DNA from: a virus
Length of the DNA: 31,805 bases
Virus record (IMG/VR): IMGVR_UViG_3300030117_001122
Location: 1-31,805 of that record
Strand: one strand, 5' to 3'
In this document: positions 15,821-22,875 of the stretch, one piece after another
Numbering within the stretch: the first letter of the stretch is position 1
Layout: each line of letters begins with the position of its first letter
Translations under genes and position numbers: made by a program
The notes under the pieces: generated by a model
The model's input: the letters and a program-made list of their open reading frames with translations, nothing else
Database searches by the model: none
Told to the model about the DNA's origin: nothing

Positions 15821-17262
15821 TGTTACCAACTATTTCAACAGGAAACGTAGCATCTGCACTAGCTGGAGAATATGAAGTAGCTAACTCATTAAGATTTAAT
15901 AGTGGAAGTAGTGATTATTTAAGCAGAACTTATAGTAGTGATGGAAATCAAAAAACTTGGACTTTTAGTGCTTGGTTAAAAAGATCATATTTAGGTAGCA
16001 CAGGAAATTTAATATTTTCTTATCAAGACCCATCATCAACTGCAAGATCAGATATTAGTTGGGCAAATGATAAATTGTATGTTAGTTGGAATCCAACAGG
16101 GAGTAGTTGGTTTTATGCAAATAGTAGTCCTACAAGAATGTTTAGAGATGTTTCAGCTTGGTATCATCTTGTTGTTGCCTGTGATACAACACAAGCTACA
16201 GACACAAACAGATTAAAAATTTATATAAATGGTGTGCAAGTTGGGTCAGATACACATAATACTTATCCATCTCAAGACCAAGATACAGGATTTAATAAAA
16301 CAGGGTATGTTCATGAAATAGGTAGGTATGCTCATTCTGGTAGTCCACATTTTGATGGCTATATGGCAGAAGTAGTTATGATTGATGGCACAGCACTAGA
16401 CCCAACATCATTTGGAGAGTTTGATTCTGATAGTCCTAATATATGGAAACCAATAGATGTATCAGGTTTAACATTTGGTACAAATGGATTTTATTTAGAC
16501 TTTGAAAACTCTAGTAGTCTAGGTGCAGATGTATCAGGACAAGGAAATAACTTTACTGTAAATAATTTAACATCTATTGATCAAACTACTGATACTTGTA
16601 CTAATAATTTTGCAACTATGAATCCTTTAGCACCAGCAAATATTTCATCTGCAACTGAGGGTAATTTAAAAATATTACAAAGTTCATCTGGTGGTTCTGT
16701 TATTTCTACATTTGGTTTTAGTAGTGGAAAATGGTATTGGGAAGTTAAATTAGATAGCCAGGTTAATTATACACAATTAGCTGGAGTTATAAAAGAAAGC
16801 AAAATGGAATCAGCACTTTTAACAAGTTTTAATGTGGGTGCTAATGATGGTGGTTGGGGATATTTTTTACAGGGTAATACAGATAATGGAAAAGCATTTC
16901 ATAATAATAGTGCAAGTTCGGTTTATACAACAATGTCTGCTGGAAATATTTTAAGTATCGCTGTAGATTCAGATAATGGAAAAATTTATTTTGCTGTAAA
17001 TGGCACTTATGTAAATTCAGGTGATCCAGCAAATGGCACAGGAGCAGTTTATACTAATTTACCAACAGGAGAAAATTTATTTCCAGCTATAACTAATTAT
17101 GTTGGTTCAGGAAGCACAGCTACTATGCTTATGAATTTTGGCAATCCACCATTTAGTATTTCATCAGGCAACGCAGATGCGAATGGTCATGGTAATTTTG
17201 AATATTCAGTACCATCAGGTTATTTTACACTTAACACAAAAAACCTAGCGGAGTTTGGATAA
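15820..17262 (+). CDS. LamG plus SPRY-type adhesin (fibre tip)
   Basis: A 480-residue beta-rich protein with two carbohydrate- or protein-binding domains. Residues about 22-200 match the concanavalin A-like/LamG pattern (WTFSAWLKRS near 47-56, WYHLVVACDTT near 108-118, LKIYINGVQVG near 128-138). Residues about 285-460 match SPRY/B30.2 features: KWYWEVKLDS, GWGYFLQGNTDN, LSIAVDSDNGKIYFAVNG. Such proteins are common in marine phage fibre cassettes and probably bind surface glycans or proteins. Tight spacing (stop/start overlap) joins it to the next fibre gene. Confidence 0.8.
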   Translation: MLPTISTGNVASALAGEYEVANSLRFNSGSSDYLSRTYSSDGNQKTWTFSAWLKRSYLGSTGNLIFSYQDPSSTARSDISWANDKLYVSWNPTGSSWFYANSSPTRMFRDVSAWYHLVVACDTTQATDTNRLKIYINGVQVGSDTHNTYPSQDQDTGFNKTGYVHEIGRYAHSGSPHFDGYMAEVVMIDGTALDPTSFGEFDSDSPNIWKPIDVSGLTFGTNGFYLDFENSSSLGADVSGQGNNFTVNNLTSIDQTTDTCTNNFATMNPLAPANISSATEGNLKILQSSSGGSVISTFGFSSGKWYWEVKLDSQVNYTQLAGVIKESKMESALLTSFNVGANDGGWGYFLQGNTDNGKAFHNNSASSVYTTMSAGNILSIAVDSDNGKIYFAVNGTYVNSGDPANGTGAVYTNLPTGENLFPAITNYVGSGSTATMLMNFGNPPFSISSGNADANGHGNFEYSVPSGYFTLNTKNLAEFG

Positions 17263-18668
17263 TGGCTTACAGTACAATAGATAAACCAACAGATTATTTT
17301 AACACTGTTTTATATACAGGAAATGGAAATACAAATCTTGCTATAACAGGAGTAGGATTTCAACCTGATTGGGTTTGGATAAAAGCAAGAACTACAAGTG
17401 ACTATAATCACATGTTGTTAGATTCTGTTAGAGGTGCAACAAAGTATGTAAAATCTGACGCAAATAGTGCAGAAAATACTATAGCAGAAACTTTGAAAAG
17501 TTTTGATTCCGATGGATTTACACTTGGAAATTCAGCCTATACAGTAAATGATAATGCAGTACCTTTTGCATCATGGAATTGGTTATCTGGCGGCACAGCA
17601 CCAGCTATAACATATTCAGTAAAAGTAGTTTCAGATAGTGGAAACAAATATAGATTTGATGACTTTGGAACAAGTGCTGTAACCTTAGATTTACAAGAGG
17701 GTGGCACATACACATTCGATCAATCCGATAGTTCTAATTCTGGACACCCATTAAGATTTTATACAGCATCAGATAAATCAGGTGGAGAGTACACTACTGG
17801 AGTAACAACATCTGGAACTGCTGGGAGTTCTGGTGCAAAAACTGTAATTACAGTAGCCGCATCTGCACCAACTTTATATTATCAATGCTCAAATCATGCT
17901 GGTATGGGTGGACAAGCAAATACAAACTCTACATTTGGCTCATCAAATTTTTCAGGCAGTATTCAATCAACTGTATCTGCTGGGAGTACGCAAGGAATGA
18001 GTATTGTGTCTTATACTGGAAATGGTACAAGCAATGATTCTGCAACTATAGGACATGGTTTGGGTGTTACTTTAGATGCAATTATTATCAAAGGCAGATC
18101 TCATACTGCAAATTGGATATATGGCACATCTGCTCTTGGATATAATAGTAGATTACAATTAAATAATAATGTTGCAAAAGCTGATGGAACTTATGCTTTT
18201 GGTGTATCAGGTGTAACACCATCTTCTACTACATTCACAGTATCAGCATCTAGTGGTGATGACCATACAAATGCAAGTTCAAATACTTATGTTGCTTACT
18301 GCTTCGCAGAGAAAAAAGGCTACTCAAAATTTGGAAAGTACATAGGAAATGGCGACGCAAATGGTGCATTTATTTATACAGGATTTGCTCCAGCTTTTGT
18401 TTTAATCAAAAGAGATGGTAGTGGAGAAAATTGGACTATTAGAGATAACAAAAGAGATGGTTTTAATGTCACTAATAAAACACTTCAACCTAACTCCTCT
18501 AATGCAGAACAATCAAGTAGTGATTATGATATGGATTTATTGTCAAATGGTTTTAAATTAAGAGCCGCTTCTGGACATTCTAATTCTTCTGGTCAAACTA
18601 ATATTTTTATGGCTTTCGCAGAATCACCATTTGTAAATTCTAATGGAATACCAACAAACGCAAGATAG
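17262..18668 (+). CDS. Tail fibre protein with inserted cupredoxin-like domain
   Basis: The 468-residue protein has two copies of a repeated domain (beginning DYFNTVLYTGNGN near residue 11 and MSIVSYTGNGTSND near 247, plus a third shorter KFGKYIGNGDANG near 358) that marine phage adhesins carry, with segments such as GFQPDWVWIKARTT. Between the copies, residues about 118-220 look like a small cupredoxin: a beta segment VTLDLQEGGTYTFDQSD, then GHPLRF with H162, then YYQCSNHAGM with C209, H212, M215. These are the four ligands of a type 1 copper centre in the right order. It may bind copper in the virion or use the fold only as a binding module. Confidence 0.78.
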   Translation: MAYSTIDKPTDYFNTVLYTGNGNTNLAITGVGFQPDWVWIKARTTSDYNHMLLDSVRGATKYVKSDANSAENTIAETLKSFDSDGFTLGNSAYTVNDNAVPFASWNWLSGGTAPAITYSVKVVSDSGNKYRFDDFGTSAVTLDLQEGGTYTFDQSDSSNSGHPLRFYTASDKSGGEYTTGVTTSGTAGSSGAKTVITVAASAPTLYYQCSNHAGMGGQANTNSTFGSSNFSGSIQSTVSAGSTQGMSIVSYTGNGTSNDSATIGHGLGVTLDAIIIKGRSHTANWIYGTSALGYNSRLQLNNNVAKADGTYAFGVSGVTPSSTTFTVSASSGDDHTNASSNTYVAYCFAEKKGYSKFGKYIGNGDANGAFIYTGFAPAFVLIKRDGSGENWTIRDNKRDGFNVTNKTLQPNSSNAEQSSSDYDMDLLSNGFKLRAASGHSNSSGQTNIFMAFAESPFVNSNGIPTNAR

Positions 18669-18677
18669 GAATTAAAT

Positions 18678-19160
18678 ATGCAATTATCAAAACATTTTAA
18701 ATTAGAAGAATTTGAAAAGTCATCTACAGCTATTCGACATGGGTTAGAAAATAAAGCTGGTAGTGGAGAGATAAAAAATCTTACTGATTTATGTTATGCA
18801 GTATTAGAACCTGTAAGAGCAAAGTTTGAAAAACCAATAATTATTACTTCAGGCTATCGTACAGAAGCTTTGTGTGAAATTTTGAAATCAAGTAAATCCA
18901 GCCAACATACTAAAGGAGAAGCTGTTGATTTTGAAATAGCTGGTATATCTAATCTAAAAGTAGCTTTATGGATTCAAAATAATTGTGACTTTGACCAACT
19001 TATATTAGAATTTTGGAAAGAGGGTGAGCCGAATAGTGGTTGGGTTCATTGTTCCTATAAAGAGGGTTCTAATAGAAAACAAGTTTTGACTTATTCTGGT
19101 GGAGAGTTTAAAAATGGACTACCTGATGCTAAATGGTCAGATGGTAAATTAAAAAACTAG
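18678..19160 (+). CDS. Endolysin, M15-family peptidase
   Basis: A 160-residue peptidase of the D-Ala-D-Ala carboxypeptidase/L-Ala-D-Glu endopeptidase type (Peptidase_M15_3-like). Zinc ligands are visible: H77 and D84 in SSQHTKGEAVDF (the SxHxxGxAxD motif) and H124 in GWVHCSY. ITSGYRTEALCEIL near 56-69 is the usual preceding motif. It would cut peptidoglycan stem peptides at lysis. No signal peptide is seen, so it needs a holin to reach the periplasm; holin-like genes lie 0.9 and 2 kb downstream. Confidence 0.9.
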   Translation: MQLSKHFKLEEFEKSSTAIRHGLENKAGSGEIKNLTDLCYAVLEPVRAKFEKPIIITSGYRTEALCEILKSSKSSQHTKGEAVDFEIAGISNLKVALWIQNNCDFDQLILEFWKEGEPNSGWVHCSYKEGSNRKQVLTYSGGEFKNGLPDAKWSDGKLKN

Positions 19161-19168
19161 GAGAAAAG

Positions 19169-19267
19169 ATGGCACTAACAAAAAAACAAAAGAAACTTCC
19201 AATGGCTTTACAAAAAGCTATACTGAAGAAACAAAAACAAACTAAGAAACCAAAAAGGAGAAAATAA
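19169..19267 (+). CDS. 32-residue lysine-rich micro-protein
   Basis: This short frame starts MALTKKQKKLPMALQKAI after a good SD (aggagaaaag) and ends KKPKRRK. It opens a run of six consecutive, very basic small genes. Exact neighbour spacing and its own SD argue that it is translated. A cationic amphipathic helix is likely; the function is unknown. Confidence 0.65.
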   Translation: MALTKKQKKLPMALQKAILKKQKQTKKPKRRK

Positions 19268-19268
19268 T

Positions 19269-19364
19269 ATGCCCTATCATACAGGAAAAGGTTCTCATGG
19301 CGGAATGAAGAAAAAGAAGAAGAAAAAAGCTAAGAAACCAAAAATGAAAACAAGTAGAAGATAA
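19269..19364 (+). CDS. 31-residue lysine-rich micro-protein (PYHTGKG type)
   Basis: It begins MPYHTGKGSHGGMKKKKK, a glycine/histidine head and a polylysine body, one base after the preceding stop. The SD is aaggag inside the previous gene's end. The stop overlaps the next ATG (TAATG). The head-plus-polylysine pattern looks like one I recall from other marine phages, but I cannot verify that here. Confidence 0.65.
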   Translation: MPYHTGKGSHGGMKKKKKKKAKKPKMKTSRR

Positions 19365-19546
19365 TGGTTAAAGTAGCATCTATAAAAAACATAATCAAAG
19401 ATTTAAAACCAAGACAACAAAGGACTATGCGGAACCATGCAAGACACCATAGTCTAAAACACATGAGATCAATGGCAAGATCAATGAAAAGAGGTGCTAC
19501 TTTTGCTTCAGCCCATACAAGGGCTATGAGGAGTGTAGGAAAATGA
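19364..19546 (+). CDS. 60-residue basic helical protein (RQQRTMRNHARHHS type)
   Basis: It contains LKPRQQRTMRNHARHHSLKH (residues 14-33) and MKRGATFASAHTRAMRSVGK at its end. The pattern of spaced Arg, His and Met residues looks like a conserved phage family, but I know no function. Basic helices with many histidines suggest nucleic-acid or metal binding. Start and stop both overlap neighbours by a few bases. Confidence 0.75.
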   Translation: MVKVASIKNIIKDLKPRQQRTMRNHARHHSLKHMRSMARSMKRGATFASAHTRAMRSVGK

Positions 19547-19656
19547 GTGGATTTACAACATCAGTTACATTAAAAGAAATGATAAACAAATTTCCAATGC
19601 GAAAGAGAAGAAGAAATGTCAAAAAAAAGAAAAAGAAGAAAAGTACCAAAAGATAA
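19543..19656 (+). CDS. 37-residue basic micro-protein
   Basis: It starts at an ATGA overlap: SGFTTSVTLKEMINKFPMRK, followed by a KKKKKKK body and a TAA. Its 3' part overlaps the next gene's 5' end by 41 bases in another frame. That overlap and its size make it less certain than its neighbours, but composition and coupling match them. Confidence 0.45.
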   Translation: MSGFTTSVTLKEMINKFPMRKRRRNVKKKKKKKSTKR

Positions 19657-19801
19657 AGATAGTGGTTTGCCTAAAAAATATCTTTCAGGTTTAAAAGGAA
19701 GTAAAAGATCAGCTAGAGCAAGTCTTTTAAAAACAATGTCATCTTTATATAAATCAGGTGCTAGAATACCAGCATCAATGTTCAAAGCGAGAAGAAAATA
19801 A
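19616..19801 (+). CDS. 61-residue basic protein (VPKDKxxGLPKKYLSG type, DUF5872-like)
   Basis: The sequence KVPKDKDSGLPKKYLSGLKG (residues 9-28) matches my memory of the DUF5872 pattern, shared by phages and some giant viruses; function unknown. The C-terminus is a second helix (ASLLKTMSSLYKSGARIPAS). Its SD is the purine run agagaagaa. The stop overlaps the next ATG. Confidence 0.75.
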   Translation: MSKKRKRRKVPKDKDSGLPKKYLSGLKGSKRSARASLLKTMSSLYKSGARIPASMFKARRK

Positions 19802-20046
19802 TGGCTGTAAGAAGAAGACCACTATCTGCAAAAGTAATTTCAACACTTAGAGCAAAAGCTAAGAATAGAAAAAATATAACTTTAGGTATGCTTAAAAAGG
19901 TCTATCGTAGAGGCCAAGGGGCATTTTTGAGTCAGGGATCAAGACCTCGTACTTCTATGGCTAGTTGGAGTATGGGGCGTGTAAATTCCTTTTTGCGAGG
20001 AAGCAGAAAACATGATACAGACCTTAGAAAAAAACGAAAGAAGTAA
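19801..20046 (+). CDS. 81-residue basic protein (RRGQGAF...SMGRVNSFLRG type, DUF5824-like)
   Basis: Residues 35-68 read VYRRGQGAFLSQGSRPRT, then WSMGRVNSFLRG, the pattern of a phage and giant-virus family of unknown role (DUF5824-like by memory). The neighbour on the left is also of a type shared with giant viruses. The protein is rich in Arg and Lys along its length. It directly abuts the next gene. Confidence 0.75.
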   Translation: MAVRRRPLSAKVISTLRAKAKNRKNITLGMLKKVYRRGQGAFLSQGSRPRTSMASWSMGRVNSFLRGSRKHDTDLRKKRKK

Positions 20047-20232
20047 ATGAAAACTAATAAAGAAAAATTTGTAGAGATTGATGGTAGAATAAAATTAGTA
20101 AATCAAAAAATAGATTTAATAATTAAGAACCATCTACATCACATGAAAAAAGATATTGATAGAATTTTATATAGTCTTGGAGCAATCGGACTTCTAGTTT
20201 TAGGACAACTTCTTTACTTACTCACCAAATAG
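20047..20232 (+). CDS. Small membrane protein, XhlA/holin-like
   Basis: The 61-residue protein has a charged amphipathic N-terminal helix (residues 1-38, with DGRIKLVNQKIDLIIK) and one C-terminal membrane segment (about 41-60, LYSLGAIGLLVLGQLLYLL). This is the plan of XhlA/BhlA-type proteins that assist holins. Near the endolysin gene, a role in lysis is reasonable; a virion or injection role cannot be excluded. It starts directly after the preceding stop. Confidence 0.6.
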   Translation: MKTNKEKFVEIDGRIKLVNQKIDLIIKNHLHHMKKDIDRILYSLGAIGLLVLGQLLYLLTK

Positions 20233-20235
20233 TTG

Positions 20236-20258
20236 TATAGGTCAGTATATGACCTATA
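20236..20258 (+). promoter_or_regulatory. Hairpin covering the start of the metallophosphoesterase gene
   Basis: TATAGGTCA (20236-20244) and TGACCTATA (20250-20258) form a perfect nine-base-pair stem with a five-base loop GTATA. The ATG (20249-20251) lies at the loop/stem junction, and the only SD-like bases (AGG, 20239-20241) are in the left arm. The structure should reduce translation unless opened by ribosomes or a protein. It could instead be a DNA operator. Confidence 0.55.
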
Positions 20259-20950
20259 AGAGAATACTTGTAATATCTGATATGCACATTCCATATCATC
20301 ACAAAGACTCAATACAATTTTTAAAAGAAATCAAAAAACAATATAAACCAGATTTTGTAGTAAATATTGGTGATCTATTAGATTTTCATGCAATCAATAT
20401 GCACACACACGACCCAGATTTATATTCTGCTGGACATGAATTAAAACAATCAAAAAAATATGTTAGAGAACTAGAGTCTATATACCCAAAAATGGTTGAA
20501 GTAGAATCTAATCATTCAAGCTTAGTTTATAGACGAGCATTAAAATATGGAATGAGTAAAGAGTTTTTAAAAGATTATGGTGATTTTTTAGGAACTAAAA
20601 AGTGGAAATGGGTAGATGATTTGACAATAGATTTACCTAATAAACAAAGATGTTTTTTTACACATGGAAGAAGTGCAGATGTTTTGAAAGTATCTCAAAC
20701 TATGGGTATGTCAGCAGTTCAGGGTCATTATCATACTAAGTTTGTTATATCTTGGTGGGCTAATCCTGATAATCTATTTTTTGCTATGAATGTAGGTTGT
20801 TTAATAAATCAAAAATCATTAGCTTTTGCTTATGCTAAAAACTTTAAAACAAGGTTTATTTTAGGTTGTGGTATTATTATTGATGGAATACCAAGACTAT
20901 TGCCAATGGTATTGAATAACAAGGGTAGTTGGATTAAAAAGCTTGTATGA
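20249..20950 (+). CDS. Calcineurin-like metallophosphoesterase
   Basis: The 233-residue protein shows all usual motifs of the family: D11-x-H13 (SDMHIPYHH), G-D42 (NIGDLLDFH), N88-H89 (ESNHSS), H139 (FFTHGRS) and G-H160-x-H162 (GHYH). These ligands bind two metal ions and cleave phosphoesters. Phage relatives may act on DNA ends, cyclic nucleotides or phosphoproteins; the substrate is not predictable. The gene lies in the late block near lysis genes rather than with replication genes. A hairpin covers its start, and its end overlaps the next gene by four bases. Confidence 0.88.
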   Translation: MTYKRILVISDMHIPYHHKDSIQFLKEIKKQYKPDFVVNIGDLLDFHAINMHTHDPDLYSAGHELKQSKKYVRELESIYPKMVEVESNHSSLVYRRALKYGMSKEFLKDYGDFLGTKKWKWVDDLTIDLPNKQRCFFTHGRSADVLKVSQTMGMSAVQGHYHTKFVISWWANPDNLFFAMNVGCLINQKSLAFAYAKNFKTRFILGCGIIIDGIPRLLPMVLNNKGSWIKKLV

Positions 20951-21195
20951 AGAACAAAAAGGGTACTTTAAAGGCTCATAGAAGCGATTTAAGGGCTACT
21001 GATAGACAAATAGGTGGTAAGCACTATCAACTACCAATATCACCTTTAAAATTCATTTTAGCTAATAATTTAAACTTTGTAGATGGTAATATTGTAAAAT
21101 ATGCAGTTCGTAAGAAAAAAGGAGAGTCTTTAAAAACTCGGTACGAAAAAATAAAGCATTATTGCGATCTTGGAATAGAATTGATAAAAGAATAG
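20947..21195 (+). CDS. DUF3310 protein
   Basis: The 82-residue protein has the DUF3310 pattern: IGGKHYQLPISPLKFILANN (residues 22-41), then GNIVKYAVRKK (47-57) and a closing helix with YEKIKHYCDLGIELI. The family is widespread in phages, often labelled nucleotide kinase-like, and its function remains unsettled. It starts in an ATGA overlap with the metallophosphoesterase, so the two may work together in nucleotide handling. Confidence 0.85.
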   Translation: MKNKKGTLKAHRSDLRATDRQIGGKHYQLPISPLKFILANNLNFVDGNIVKYAVRKKKGESLKTRYEKIKHYCDLGIELIKE

Positions 21196-21196
21196 T

Positions 21197-21562
21197 ATGT
21201 GGTTATCTTTACTTAAAAATCCTTTAACAAAAATGATTGCTAATAAAGCAATAGATCATTTCAAGCATAAAGCAGAAAAAGTTAAAACTATCAGAGAAGC
21301 AGAATTACAAGCTTGTAAAGAAGTAGATGTTCAAAGAATAAAGTCACAAGATAAAAGTTGGAAAGATGAAATATTAATGGTATGGCTTATTGCTATGCTA
21401 TCAACAGGTTGGTTTGACGAAACTAGAGATAACTTTGAGGAATGGGTGAGAATTATAAATGATTTACCTGATAGTGTTTGGTACTTAGTTATAATAGTTT
21501 TTACTGCAACATTTTCTACTAAAATGACAGATAAAGTTCTAAATCGAAATAAAAAAAAATAA
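21197..21562 (+). CDS. Putative holin (GTA/3TM holin-like)
   Basis: This 121-residue protein has a charged N-terminal helix (residues 15-55), then SWKDEILMVWLIAMLSTGWF with a membrane segment at about 59-73, and a second at about 95-108 (WYLVIIVFTATFS), followed by a basic tail. The SWKDE sequence before the first membrane segment is typical of the gene-transfer-agent/3TM holin group. It would permeabilise the inner membrane and release the M15 endolysin. Confidence 0.72.
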   Translation: MWLSLLKNPLTKMIANKAIDHFKHKAEKVKTIREAELQACKEVDVQRIKSQDKSWKDEILMVWLIAMLSTGWFDETRDNFEEWVRIINDLPDSVWYLVIIVFTATFSTKMTDKVLNRNKKK

Positions 21563-21597
21563 TATAAATTTACATCAAACATCTGTATTAAGAATCT

Positions 21598-21834
21598 ATG
21601 AGGATAGATGCGGTAATTATAGATGCAGAGTTTAGAATGGAATCAGCTTATTCAGAGTATGGTCACTATATCTGTTTGAGATTTGTAGATGAAAGCCCAG
21701 CTTTAAATAAACTAAAAGGTTTTATACAAGAACTTTCACAATTTGATGATGTAAAGCTTGTAGATTATAATTACGATATTGAAACAATAAATGAGTTTTC
21801 TAATTTAGATGGCTTTGATATTGTTAAGCATTAG
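21598..21834 (+). CDS. Last rightward gene, unknown function
   Basis: A 78-residue acidic protein without Cys clusters or membrane segments (starts MRIDAVIIDAEFRMESAY). No clear SD precedes it (the gap reads aagaatct). It ends with TAG at 21832-21834, overlapping the stop codon of the convergent leftward block. It has predicted alternating strands and helices but no family that I recognise. Confidence 0.65.
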   Translation: MRIDAVIIDAEFRMESAYSEYGHYICLRFVDESPALNKLKGFIQELSQFDDVKLVDYNYDIETINEFSNLDGFDIVKH

Positions 21835-21863
21835 CCCTCTTGTCTGTTTGCTAACTTAATATC
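21817..21863. other. Imperfect inverted repeat at the convergent junction, possible bidirectional terminator
   Basis: GATATT-GTTA-(A)-GCA (21817-21830) can pair with TGC-TAAC-(TT)-AATATC (21849-21863) around an 18-base loop: 13 pairs with two bulges. It spans the overlapping stop codons of the two converging blocks. It lacks a GC-rich stem and U-tracts, so it is a weak candidate, but no other terminator-like structure is apparent there. Confidence 0.35.
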
Positions 21864-22175
21864 TGTTTTTATTTCTGTTTGTTTCATAGAAGAATATCTA
21901 TCAAGATTATTATATTTTAGTTTAGCTTTTAATAATAACTTAGATGCAAGAGCATAAGCTTTTACAATTTCTTGATACTCAGGTCTGTTTCTTGCTCTGT
22001 TTTCTGCTTTTTTATCTGTAACTTTTTCTGTACCAGATTGTTCTTCTGTCATAAGTTTTGACAGTAAAGCTTTTTTGCCCTCGTCTAATATTATTTCTTT
22101 TTCTTGGCAATCAGCCCATTCTTCAGCCGCCTTGTCCATTTGAATATAAGCTTCTCTACTATTAAGGGTGTTCAT
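21831..22175 (-). CDS. Coiled-coil phage protein of a recombination-module type
   Basis: A 114-residue helical, charged protein with a middle TEKVTDKKAENRARNRPEYQEI and a last part LKYNNLDRYSSMKQTEIK. The order 'helix - variable - ExxARxxxEY - helix - LR..e...S...E' matches unnamed proteins that accompany phage ssDNA-annealing and exonuclease modules. That fits its location after the SSB-like and nuclease genes. Its start overlaps the previous gene's end by 14 bases. No catalytic residue is seen. Confidence 0.72.
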   Translation of the reverse strand: MNTLNSREAYIQMDKAAEEWADCQEKEIILDEGKKALLSKLMTEEQSGTEKVTDKKAENRARNRPEYQEIVKAYALASKLLLKAKLKYNNLDRYSSMKQTEIKTDIKLANRQEG

Positions 22176-22416
22176 ACATTAATTTATTTATTTTTTCTAA
22201 TTCTTCTATTTCTTCTCTAAGCTTACCATTGAGTTTTCGGTGATCTTCATTAACTTCTTTTAAATCTTTTATCTCTTTGTCTTTGAGATTAAGTATTTTT
22301 TGTAAAGCTAATAATTCTTCTTTTTGAGTCGCAATAGTAAGCCCAGCTTTTCTGCATTGAGATTGCAAATACTCTTTTTGTTTCTGCAAATCTTCTTGTG
22401 ATCTATATACTTTCAT
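22162..22416 (-). CDS. Small coiled-coil protein
   Basis: The 84-residue product is nearly one continuous coiled coil (residues 5-78, e.g. LNLKDKEIKDLKEVNEDH) with few hydrophobic core interruptions. There is no strong SD; its ATG lies three bases after the previous stop, so translation is probably coupled. It is likely an oligomeric partner or anti-regulator; unidentified. Confidence 0.7.
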   Translation of the reverse strand: MKVYRSQEDLQKQKEYLQSQCRKAGLTIATQKEELLALQKILNLKDKEIKDLKEVNEDHRKLNGKLREEIEELEKINKLMYEHP

Positions 22417-22419
22417 AAT

Positions 22420-22875
22420 TTAAAATGGAATATCATCATCAAGATCATTCATCTCAATAGGTTTTGCGTGTTCAGGTGCAGATGGTCTAGCTTCTGTCAT
22501 TGGCATCTCTTTGTATCTTGGAACAGACTCAGCTATAGGCTTCATGCCATCTATATTAGGTTGCGGTTTAAATGGTTTTATCATTATAAAACTTAAAATC
22601 ATTTCCAAATTACTTTTATCATATTTGTTAGGTTTTTCAATTTCTTGTGTCTTTGCAAACCATTTACCTCTATATCCCTCGTTATGAAACTTCTGAACTT
22701 CTGGTGTACTATACCAATCATTTATCTGAGATAATGAGTATTTTTTCTTGGTTAAGCTACAAGTAAAAAGCGATTTTGCATCAGCTTTATACTCATATTT
22801 AGGTGCTTTATTACCTGTACTTTTTAAATACATAGTCAAAGCACAAAATGGTGTTTTCTTTTGTTGTTGGTACAT
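22420..22875 (-). CDS. Putative ssDNA-binding protein with SSB-type acidic tip
   Basis: The 151-residue protein ends LDDDIPF, essentially the C-terminal tip of bacterial SSB that docks PriA, RecO, exonuclease I and other partners. Before it is a proline-rich, flexible linker (residues about 103-143), again as in SSB. The N-terminal 100 residues, with Tyr/Trp/Phe-rich segments (YSLSQINDWYS, YRGKWFAKT), do not read as a standard OB fold, so it may be a divergent SSB. The PD-(D/E)XK nuclease gene two positions upstream supports a DNA-metabolism role. SD is aaggaga. Confidence 0.65.
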   Translation of the reverse strand: MYQQQKKTPFCALTMYLKSTGNKAPKYEYKADAKSLFTCSLTKKKYSLSQINDWYSTPEVQKFHNEGYRGKWFAKTQEIEKPNKYDKSNLEMILSFIMIKPFKPQPNIDGMKPIAESVPRYKEMPMTEARPSAPEHAKPIEMNDLDDDIPF

